Source: an uncultured Collinsella sp. (GTDB taxonomy: Bacteria; Actinomycetota; Coriobacteriia; Coriobacteriales; Coriobacteriaceae). From it: DNA of 5,604 nt. Below, piece by piece: positions 1 through 5,604 of the stretch. The notes beneath the pieces are model-generated. The model was not told where the DNA came from. It made no database searches and saw only the letters and a list, made by a program, of their open reading frames with translations. The DNA is taken from assembly GCA_900555745.1 (NCBI GenBank), contig USMH01000075.1:1-5604 (forward strand), written 5' to 3'. Positions within the stretch are counted from its first letter, which is position 1; each line of letters opens with the position of its first letter. Position numbers and translations under genes: made by a program.

Positions 1-739
1 GGGCCTGGGAGTGGGCGTCGGGCAGCCAAGTGTGCATGGGGAACAGGCCGGCCTTGGTGCCAAAGCCGATCACGATAAACGCAAAGGCGAGGCGCATGAG
101 CGTCGGGTCGAACTGGTCGGCATACGGCAGCGCGCACGACAGGAATGCGGCCTCGTGGGCGTTGGGAATCACGTCGGCGGCGTTGGCGTAGATCAGCAGC
201 GTACCGAACAGGCCAAAGGCCACGCCGGCGGTGCAGACCATCGCATACTTCCAAGAAGCCTCGAGGGCCGTCTTGTTCTTGTAGATACCCACGAGGAACA
301 CGGTGGAAAGCGTGGTTGCCTCCACGGCGGCCCACGTGAGAATCATGTTGTTGGACAGGCACGCGAGCAGCATGGTGAACACAAACAGGCTAAACAGCGC
401 AAAATACTGCTTGGCGCGTTCGGCGGGCATGGAGCCCTCCTCGATATCGGCCTTTACATAGGGCAGCGAGAACAGCCCCGTGAGAAAACCGATAAAGCCG
501 ATGAGCAGCACAAAGATGGCGCCCAGCGAATCGAGGTGGAACCACAGGCCAAGAGCGCTCGCGGTGTCGCCGCTCATAAGGACGTCACCGGCCGTCATAA
601 TCGACAGCACCAGGACGGCTGCGACGGAGACCAGGTTGAGACCGGCAAACACGTTATAGGACGTGTTCTTGGGCAAAAAAGCCATGACCAGCGAGAACAC
701 CAAAGGCGTCGCGAGCAGGGCGAGAATCAACGTTTCCAT
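1..739 (-). CDS. hyfF: Hydrogenase-4 subunit F, antiporter-like membrane subunit (3' end outside window)
   Basis: N-terminal 246 residues of a NuoL/M-like subunit that runs off the left edge. E. coli HyfF is about 526 residues, so slightly less than half is present. It begins METLILALLATPLVF (ATG at 739) with a first transmembrane helix at about 3-22. Family landmarks: FHLDSLGAIFVLLIGF (67-82), YFALFSLFVFTMLLACLSNN (112-131), the transmembrane Glu in TWAAVEATTLST (E140), KTALEASWKY (156-165), a signature of HyfF and related proteins, and GFGTKAGLFPMHTWLPDAH (225-243) with K229, H236 and D241 of the proton path. The position right after hyfE matches the classical hyf gene order. A Shine-Dalgarno AGGGGG inside the last hyfE codons lies 6 bases upstream of the start. 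Other members of the family could be considered on this fragment alone, but context and the N-terminal half make HyfF very likely. Confidence 0.94.
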   Translation of the reverse strand, partial: METLILALLATPLVFSLVMAFLPKNTSYNVFAGLNLVSVAAVLVLSIMTAGDVLMSGDTASALGLWFHLDSLGAIFVLLIGFIGFLTGLFSLPYVKADIEEGSMPAERAKQYFALFSLFVFTMLLACLSNNMILTWAAVEATTLSTVFLVGIYKNKTALEASWKYAMVCTAGVAFGLFGTLLIYANAADVIPNAHEAAFLSCALPYADQFDPTLMRLAFAFIVIGFGTKAGLFPMHTWLPDAHSQA

Positions 740-742
740 GGA

Positions 743-1396
743 CTACCCCCTCAGCTCGGACAGGTCGCGCGCATCGAGCGAGTGGGAGTCGTCCCAAATG
801 CGACGCACGACGATGGACATGATGATGACGGCAAAGATGGCGTCGGTGGCGATACCGATCTCGATGATCTCGGGAGCGGTGGGGGCCAAAAGCGCGAGCG
901 TCACATGGCTGCCGTTTTCCATAAGGCAGTATCCAAAGATCTGCTTCATGATGTTGCGCTGCGAGATGATGCAGGTGAGGCCCACAAAGAAGTGAGCGAA
1001 GCTAATGGCGAGCGCAGGCGTTGCGACCTCGGCCGTGGGCAGGCTGATCTGCGTCACGACGGCAAAGCAAATCGCGACCTCGACGGCGATGATGCAAATG
1101 GCCCACGCGGGCTTAAGGCCGGCCTTGAGCGATGCGTCGCTCGGCTCGCCCATCTTCTTGTATGCGCGGTTGAGGATGTAAGGCACCAGGACGACCTTAG
1201 TGATAAAGGCAGATCCAGCCCACATAAGCAGCTCCTGCGCACCAGTGGTGACACCGAGCGTAGCGAGAAGCCCCACGAGCACCAGCGACTGCACCGCATA
1301 CCAGTGGATGGAATGCTTGATGTTCTTGGAGACGACCACCATGGTGGACGTGACGATCAGAAGGCCGCCAAGGATGTTGACGATCGAATAACCCAT
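743..1396 (-). CDS. hyfE: Hydrogenase-4 subunit E, small integral membrane subunit
   Basis: Complete 217-residue membrane protein, practically the length of E. coli HyfE (216). HyfE occurs in hydrogenase-4 and related group 4 complexes and is absent from hydrogenase-3, so it is the diagnostic gene of this operon. It is generally regarded as a NuoK/MrpC-like part of the membrane arm; its exact role in pumping is less well known. Sequence support: WYAVQSLVLVGLLATL (32-47), SAFITKVVLVP (62-72), then the most conserved block, SQRNIMKQIFGYCLMENGSH (145-164) with a membrane-embedded Glu160, and IEIGIATDAIFAVI (178-191). The C-terminal residues DLSELRG resemble the end of the E. coli protein. About six hydrophobic helices are visible. 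The start codon lies 8 bases after a perfect AGGAGGT that overlaps the hyfD stop. The stop is 3 bases before hyfF and in the same frame. Confidence 0.95.
   Translation of the reverse strand: MGYSIVNILGGLLIVTSTMVVVSKNIKHSIHWYAVQSLVLVGLLATLGVTTGAQELLMWAGSAFITKVVLVPYILNRAYKKMGEPSDASLKAGLKPAWAICIIAVEVAICFAVVTQISLPTAEVATPALAISFAHFFVGLTCIISQRNIMKQIFGYCLMENGSHVTLALLAPTAPEIIEIGIATDAIFAVIIMSIVVRRIWDDSHSLDARDLSELRG
746..751 (-). promoter_or_regulatory. Ribosome binding site of hyfF, inside the end of hyfE
   Basis: The minus strand reads AGGGGG, formed by the last Arg and Gly codons of hyfE, 6 bases before the hyfF ATG. It is a weaker match than the hyfC and hyfE sites. Because it lies inside the coding part of hyfE, hyfF initiation probably depends on ribosomes finishing hyfE. 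Confidence 0.7.
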
Positions 1397-1404
1397 GTCG
1401 TTCT

Positions 1405-1411
1405 ACCTCCT
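1405..1411 (-). promoter_or_regulatory. Ribosome binding site of hyfE, overlapping the hyfD stop codon
   Basis: The minus strand reads AGGAGGT, 8 bases before the hyfE ATG. Its first two bases are the AG of the hyfD TAG stop (1412-1410). This decides the hyfE start and points to coupled translation of hyfD and hyfE. Confidence 0.85.
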
Positions 1412-2867
1412 AACCGATCCAGCTGGCCGAAAGCGGGCCGCTGACGATGACCATGATGATGAGCACGATGAACACGAACGCCATCGCGCGGGGAAGCGGG
1501 GCTCCCGCAGCGACCTCTTCGCTCGGCTCGCCGGGCAGGCAATAGCCCATCCACTTGAGGAACCAGGCAAAGGTGGCGACGGTCTCGGCGACCATGATGC
1601 ACACGAGCACCAGGATCGCGACGTTGCCGGCACCCACGGAGAAGCCGCCGGCGATGATCTGGAACTTCGAGAAGAACGTGTTCATGGGCGGCACGCCGGC
1701 AATGGCGAGTGCCGCGACACCAAAGCCCACGCCCGAGATCGGGTACTTCTTTACGATGCCGCGAAGCTTGGGCAGCATACGCGTGCCGAGCGTAAAGGAG
1801 AACGAGCCGGCGATCAGGAAGAACAGCGTCTTGGCGAAAGCGTGGTTAAAGATGTGGCACACGGCGCCATCAAAGGCCAGCTGGCTGCCAAAGACCGAAA
1901 GGCCCAGACCAAAGAACACGTAGGAGAGCTGGGCGATCGTGGAGAAGGCCAGCAGACGCTTCATATCCTTTTGCGGCAGGTACATAAGGAAACCAAAGAG
2001 CATGGTGATCATGGCGTCGATAATGGCGACCCAGCCTACGATCTCGGGAATCTCGCCGGCAGAGACGAGTGCGCGCGCGAACACGCACACGCCGACCTTG
2101 ACCATCGAGGCGCCATGCAGGTAGGCCGAAACAGGCGTCGGCGCCTCCATGGCCGAAGGCAGCCACATGTACATGGGGACCTGTGCGGACTTGGCCCAGG
2201 CCGCAAACAGCACGAGCAAAAGGACGATGGCCTTGAGCTTGGCGTCGAGGCCGGCAATCGCGGTAATGGCGAAGGTGCCGGTATGGGCAAACACGATGGC
2301 GGCGCCCAGATACAGGCCGAGCGCACCGATATGCGTGATGATCAGGGCCTTCATGCCGGCCTTCTTGGCCGTAGGCGACATGTAGTAGCTAATGAGGCCC
2401 CAAGAGCACGCACCCGTGATCTCAAAGAACACGAGCTGGCCCAAAAGGGTCGAGCTGTACGCGAGGCCGGCCATGGCGCCGATGAAGGTCGCGAGGTACG
2501 CGTAGAAGCGACGACGCGGCGCATCGGGATGCTCACGGTTATTCTCGCTCATATAGGGAATCGAATAGATCACGACAAGCAGGCCGATACCCACAAAGGC
2601 GGGCGCGAGCAGCGTGCTCATGCGATCGAAGGTGAATCCCATGACGAGGGTCTGCCCAAACGAGATCAGGGGGACCTGCGTGTCGGGCATGCCGGCGCCA
2701 GCGAAATTCGCGGCGAGGGCGATGGTGCAGACCGTCGAGACGGCGGCACCCAAAACGCTGAACCACTTGGCGTACGGACGGGGGAACAGGGCGACGAGCA
2801 CCGAGGCCACCATCGGGGCCGCGATAGCGACCAAGCCGAGAAGGGACAGACTGACTGCAAATGACAT
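1410..2867 (-). CDS. hyfD: Hydrogenase-4 subunit D, NuoL-like antiporter subunit
   Basis: Complete 485-residue polytopic membrane protein matching HyfD (about 479 residues in E. coli) along its whole length. The role is inferred from the NuoL/MrpA family: one of the ion-translocating units of the hydrogenase-4 membrane arm. Landmarks: FDRMSTLL (80-87), NREHPDAP (110-117), TM-embedded Glu in FFEITGACSW (E149), WAKSAQVPMYMWLP (K226), EAPTPVSAYLHGASMVKVG (E241, H251, K257), DMKRLLAFSTIAQL (K303), NHAFAK (H342, K346), ALAIAGVPPMNTFFSKF (K401) and GEPSEEVAAGAPLP near the C terminus. By alignment from memory, K226, H251, H342, K346 and K401 match NuoL K229, H254, H338, K342 and K399. One difference stands out: Ser238 occupies the place of the Asp in NuoL (LADAM). 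The protein lacks the long lateral helix C-terminal extension of NuoL, as is usual for HyfD. The ATG start is supported by GGGAG 5 bases upstream. Confidence 0.96.
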   Translation of the reverse strand: MSFAVSLSLLGLVAIAAPMVASVLVALFPRPYAKWFSVLGAAVSTVCTIALAANFAGAGMPDTQVPLISFGQTLVMGFTFDRMSTLLAPAFVGIGLLVVIYSIPYMSENNREHPDAPRRRFYAYLATFIGAMAGLAYSSTLLGQLVFFEITGACSWGLISYYMSPTAKKAGMKALIITHIGALGLYLGAAIVFAHTGTFAITAIAGLDAKLKAIVLLLVLFAAWAKSAQVPMYMWLPSAMEAPTPVSAYLHGASMVKVGVCVFARALVSAGEIPEIVGWVAIIDAMITMLFGFLMYLPQKDMKRLLAFSTIAQLSYVFFGLGLSVFGSQLAFDGAVCHIFNHAFAKTLFFLIAGSFSFTLGTRMLPKLRGIVKKYPISGVGFGVAALAIAGVPPMNTFFSKFQIIAGGFSVGAGNVAILVLVCIMVAETVATFAWFLKWMGYCLPGEPSEEVAAGAPLPRAMAFVFIVLIIMVIVSGPLSASWIG

Positions 2868-2872
2868 TGTTT

Positions 2873-2879
2873 CTCCCTT
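2873..2879 (-). promoter_or_regulatory. Ribosome binding site of hyfD
   Basis: The minus strand reads AAGGGAG, 5 bases before the hyfD ATG, between the hyfC TAG stop (2885-2883) and the start. A second purine-rich AGGAG at 2884-2880 overlaps the stop but is rather far (12 bases) from the start. The site supports the chosen hyfD start. Confidence 0.75.
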
Positions 2880-2882
2880 CTC

Positions 2883-3809
2883 CTACACGCCGACGGCCAC
2901 GAAGACAAACGCCAGAACGGCGATGCCCACGACAGCCCAGGTCTGATTGCCAAGCACCTTAAAACGCGAACGCGAGCAGGAGTTCTCGATCACGCCGCAT
3001 ACGACAAAGTCGATCAGGCACTTCACCAGGAAGATGACCGCGCCCAGAACGGCGGCGGCGCCCACGGTCGCGGGCTCGCCCCAGGGGACGAAGATCGCGC
3101 AGAACCAGGCGACGACCAGGACCTGCTTCATGGACATGGCGAGCTTAGCCATGGCGAGCGACGGGCCGGAAAGCTCGGCGAGCGGACCTTCCTGAAGCTC
3201 CTGCTCGGCCTCGGCCTGGTCAAACGGCAGCTTGCCGAGTTCCATATAGCAGGCGATCGCAAAGGCGATGCCGGCGAGGATCACGGCGACCGGCGCGTCG
3301 ATGGCGCCCGTCATGATGTGCTGACCCATGGTGGCGATGTCGGTGGAGCCGCACACCAGGGCGGCGGAAAACAGCGCCAGCAGCATGGACGGCTCGATGA
3401 GCACGCTCATGAGCAGCTCGCGAACGCCGCCGATACCGGCGTAGGCGTTGGACGAATCCACACCGCAGAGGGCGAAGAAGAAGCGGGCAAGCGCCAGGCT
3501 GTACATGATGGTGATGGCGTCACCAAAGACCGGGATGGGGCTTTGTGCCGTAAAGAGCGGCAAGCCCATCGCGAGCATAAAGGCGACGGCGAAAAACAGC
3601 GGCGGCATAATGCGCAGCGCAAAGCTCGCATCCTCGCTCTGGGACTCGGGGCGCGCAAAGAGCTTGGCCAGGTCGCGGTAGTCCTGCATGATGCTGGGGC
3701 CGCGACGGTTGTGCATCTTGGCGCGGATCACGCGACCGAGACCGGAGAAGAACGGCGCGACGGCCATAACGACCACGCCCTGCAGAACGGCAAGTACGAT
3801 GTTGTTCAT
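2883..3809 (-). CDS. hyfC: Hydrogenase-4 subunit C, NuoH/HycD-like membrane anchor subunit
   Basis: Complete 308-residue protein of the NuoH/HycD/HyfC family, close to the roughly 315 residues of E. coli HyfC. In known relatives it joins the NiFe/Fe-S peripheral arm to the membrane arm and passes the conformational or electrostatic signal that drives ion pumping. Visible motifs: RAKMHNRRGP followed by QDYRDLAKLF (29-51), the family signature near the first cytoplasmic loop; GVRELLMSVLIEP (128-140) with conserved Glu residues; and YMELGKLPFDQAEAEQELQEGP (188-209), the acidic loop facing the catalytic module. About eight transmembrane helices are apparent. The ATG start follows a perfect AGGAGG at 7 bases' distance, 12 bases after the hyfB stop. 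HycD of hydrogenase-3 is the nearest alternative by sequence; gene context settles it. No key residue appears to be missing. Confidence 0.96.
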   Translation of the reverse strand: MNNIVLAVLQGVVVMAVAPFFSGLGRVIRAKMHNRRGPSIMQDYRDLAKLFARPESQSEDASFALRIMPPLFFAVAFMLAMGLPLFTAQSPIPVFGDAITIMYSLALARFFFALCGVDSSNAYAGIGGVRELLMSVLIEPSMLLALFSAALVCGSTDIATMGQHIMTGAIDAPVAVILAGIAFAIACYMELGKLPFDQAEAEQELQEGPLAELSGPSLAMAKLAMSMKQVLVVAWFCAIFVPWGEPATVGAAAVLGAVIFLVKCLIDFVVCGVIENSCSRSRFKVLGNQTWAVVGIAVLAFVFVAVGV

Positions 3810-3816
3810 GCTCTCC

Positions 3817-3822
3817 CCTCCT
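3817..3822 (-). promoter_or_regulatory. Ribosome binding site of hyfC, fused with the hyfB stop codon
   Basis: On the minus strand TAAGGAGG is a full match to the usual anti-Shine-Dalgarno complement. Its first three bases are the hyfB TAA stop (3824-3822). The AGGAGG core lies 7 bases from the hyfC ATG. This fixes the hyfC start and suggests translational coupling with hyfB. Confidence 0.85.
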
Positions 3823-5604
3823 TAACCCATTTGCACGGCGAGCACGAGGAACACCACGAGTGCCGCGACGATGTAGCAGATATAGATGCTGTAGTTGCCG
3901 CCCTCGAGCTTAGTCGCGAGGTCGGCGAGCTTCTCGACACCCTTATGCGGGGCATCGACGAGAACCTTGTCGGGTACGGGCTCCACAGCCTCGGCCACAC
4001 CGGTAAGCTTCTGGAAGAAGTGCGCGATGGACCAGCAGACGGCCGTGCAACGGTCGCGCAGCGTGTAGAGCGGCTGCATAAACCAGGACACCTCGGAGGC
4101 AAAGGTCGTGGCCACGACGGGCATATGCTCGTTGGGAGCATAGCCGCATGCCCACGGCTGGGACTTCTGCACCTTGCCGACGGTCTTGAGCTTGCGATAA
4201 CCGCAGGCAAGGCCAACGAGCACCACGAGCGCAATGGCGATCGCGGGCGTGGAGGTGGCAGCGCCGGAGTACTGGTTCATGAGCTCCATGCCCTCGGCGG
4301 CAAACACGCCACCATACGGATGCAGCACGGACGCGGCGACTTCGACCAGCACGGGCGCGATCACGGGAGCGCCAATGCCCAGCACGACGCAGATGGCCGC
4401 GAGCAGACCCTGCGCAAACACCATGGGGGCGGGAACCTCCTTGGCATTGGCCGCGGCCTCGGAGCGGGGCGCGGAGGCAAAGGAGACGCCATAGGCCTTG
4501 ACGAAGCACGTGACGGCCAGAGCGCCGGTAATGGCAAGCGCGACGGCGGCGAACACGGCCACGATCATGACGGCCTTGTCGCCCTGCATGGCGGCATTAA
4601 AGAGCGACTGGTAGGTAAACCACTCGGACACAAAGCCGTTGAAGGGCGGGATGGCCGAGATGGCAAGCGCGCCAATGAGGAAGCAAATGGCCGTTGCCGG
4701 CATACGACGGAACAGGCCGCCCATCTTCTCCATATTGCGCGTACCCGTGGAGTACAGCAGCGCACCGGCGCCCAAGAACAGCTCGCCCTTAAACATCGCG
4801 TGGTTAAACGTGTGGTAGAGGGCGGCCATCAGAGCCAGGACGGCGATGCCGACCGAGTTGAGCGCCATGGCGGCCATGGAAGCGCCGACGCCGAGCAGAA
4901 TGATGCCGATGTTCTCGACGGAGTGATAGGCCAGCAGGCGCTTGATGTCATGCTCCTGCAGGGCGAAGGCCACGCCGAGAACCGACGAGATCGCACCGAA
5001 GACCATGACCATAAGGCCCCACCAAACCTGAACGCCCGAGGCGGAGAGCAGGTCGAGACCAACCTTGAGGATGCCGAAGATACCGATCTTGATCATGCCG
5101 CCGGACATGAGGGCCGACACGTTGGACGGCGCCTCGGGATGTGCCTTGGGCAGCCAGCCGTGCAGCGGGATGATACCGGCCTTGGCGCCAAAGCCAAAGA
5201 AGGCAAGCACGAAGCACACGGATGCGACCGCGGGGCTAAACTGCGTGGCGCGGAAATCCGCAAAGGCAAACGAGCCACCGGCGAAGTTGGTCATGGTGAG
5301 GAAGCTCGCCATGATGAGCACAAAGCCCACGTGCGCAATCACAAAGTAGAGCCAACCGCCATGGATGGAGTTCTCGTTCTCCTCGATCACGACCAGGAAG
5401 TACGAGGTCAGCGACATGAGCTCAAAGGCGACCAGGAACCAAAACACGTTGTCGGCGGTGATGACGAGCATCATGGACGCCACGAAGGTGTTAAAGAAGA
5501 AGCCGGCGCGGCCCTTTTTGCCCGGGTACTCATCAAAGTAGTTGAGACCGTAGATCGAACCGGCAAACGCGAGCACCGAGATGAGCGCCACGAACAGGCC
5601 GGAC
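3822..5604 (-). CDS. hyfB: Hydrogenase-4 subunit B, antiporter-like membrane subunit (5' end outside window)
   Basis: Proton-translocating membrane subunit of a group 4 [NiFe]-hydrogenase, of the NuoL/M/N-MrpA/D family. The frame is open to the right edge with 593 codons visible; aligned by memory to E. coli HyfB (672 aa), about 80 N-terminal residues are missing. Numbering from the first complete visible codon: transmembrane Glu in AFELMS (E61), the GFGAKAG-IPLHGWLPKAHPEAP block with K141, H148 and H155, MIKIG (K172), DIKRLLA (K221), SVENIG (E230), NHAMFK (H268, K272) and PPFNGFVSEW (E327). These are the charged residues of the proton path in this family. More than ten hydrophobic segments alternate with short loops. 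The C-terminal part carries the HyfB/HycC-type WACGY motif (about 484-488) and ends in one more transmembrane helix after a soluble stretch, which fits a full-length C terminus. The GTG at 5591 is not the start, because homology continues upstream. HycC is the closest alternative, but the hyfD-E-F genes downstream favour HyfB. Confidence 0.95.
   Translation of the reverse strand, partial: SGLFVALISVLAFAGSIYGLNYFDEYPGKKGRAGFFFNTFVASMMLVITADNVFWFLVAFELMSLTSYFLVVIEENENSIHGGWLYFVIAHVGFVLIMASFLTMTNFAGGSFAFADFRATQFSPAVASVCFVLAFFGFGAKAGIIPLHGWLPKAHPEAPSNVSALMSGGMIKIGIFGILKVGLDLLSASGVQVWWGLMVMVFGAISSVLGVAFALQEHDIKRLLAYHSVENIGIILLGVGASMAAMALNSVGIAVLALMAALYHTFNHAMFKGELFLGAGALLYSTGTRNMEKMGGLFRRMPATAICFLIGALAISAIPPFNGFVSEWFTYQSLFNAAMQGDKAVMIVAVFAAVALAITGALAVTCFVKAYGVSFASAPRSEAAANAKEVPAPMVFAQGLLAAICVVLGIGAPVIAPVLVEVAASVLHPYGGVFAAEGMELMNQYSGAATSTPAIAIALVVLVGLACGYRKLKTVGKVQKSQPWACGYAPNEHMPVVATTFASEVSWFMQPLYTLRDRCTAVCWSIAHFFQKLTGVAEAVEPVPDKVLVDAPHKGVEKLADLATKLEGGNYSIYICYIVAALVVFLVLAVQMG

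Noticed and set aside
11..1444. A 477-codon open frame on the plus strand, opposite hyfF and hyfE.
   Set aside because: Its codons lie in register against hyfE/hyfF codons, so hydrophobic NTN codons become polar NAN codons. This gives a His/Arg/Gly/Asp/Gln-rich, low-complexity product with no recognisable domain. It is the mirror image of a GC-rich membrane protein gene and starts with no good ribosome binding site.
1395..2864. A 489-codon open frame on the plus strand, opposite hyfD, almost adjoining the previous one.
   Set aside because: Same mirror-image pattern: extremely polar, charged, repetitive composition and no family resemblance, while the opposite strand encodes a full-length HyfD with all key residues. 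The two long antisense frames together looked intriguing but are explained by codon bias.
3822..5591. GTG at 5591 as the start of hyfB.
   Set aside because: The frame stays open to the window edge and the residues before it (SGLF) continue the expected transmembrane segment of HyfB; about 80 further residues are expected upstream.
2883..5604. Alternative reading of the operon as hydrogenase-3 (hyc) or as a complex I (nuo) cluster.
   Set aside because: HyfB and HyfC alone could be HycC and HycD, but hyc operons lack hyfD, hyfE and hyfF. A nuo cluster would have the order H-I-J-K-L-M-N and no HyfE; the HyfE block with GYCLMENGSH is specific to Hyf-type complexes.

Overview
The window is the middle of one minus-strand operon. 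It encodes most of the membrane arm of a hydrogenase-4 (Hyf) type, group 4 [NiFe]-hydrogenase, related to formate hydrogenlyase and complex I. Reading 5'->3' on the minus strand (right to left) the order is hyfB (5' end outside the window), hyfC, hyfD, hyfE and hyfF (3' end outside the window). All frames are open and there is no sign of decay. No RNA gene, mobile element, repeat array, promoter or terminator was seen, and no gene-free stretch exceeds about 20 bases.

Layout: 5604-3822 HyfB, a NuoM/NuoL-like antiporter subunit; 3809-2883 HyfC, the NuoH-like subunit that docks the hydrogenase module on the membrane; 2867-1410 HyfD, a second antiporter-like subunit; 1396-743 HyfE, the NuoK/MrpC-like small membrane subunit; 739-1 HyfF, a third antiporter-like subunit. 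Gaps between genes are 12, 15, 13 and 3 bases. Each internal start has a purine-rich Shine-Dalgarno sequence that touches, overlaps or lies close to the previous stop codon, so tight co-expression and translational coupling are likely.

Function: in the known family, HyfC plus HyfB/D/F and HyfE form the ion-translocating membrane part. HyfG and HyfI (NiFe large and small subunits) and HyfA/HyfH (Fe-S proteins) form the peripheral arm that makes H2, often using electrons from formate. The peripheral genes are not in the window. By the usual hyfABCDEFGHI order, hyfA would lie beyond the right edge and hyfG-I beyond the left edge. Having HyfD, HyfE and HyfF separates this from a hydrogenase-3 (Hyc) system, which has only one antiporter-like subunit.

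Organism: the DNA is GC-rich (about 60% by eye), the Shine-Dalgarno sequences are strong and the proteins are clearly Hyf-like but diverged from the enterobacterial ones. An anaerobic actinobacterium of the Coriobacteriia (for example Collinsella or relatives) is my best guess, but this is inference only. The region looks like a well-conserved metabolic operon rather than an undescribed system; the findings below are modest.
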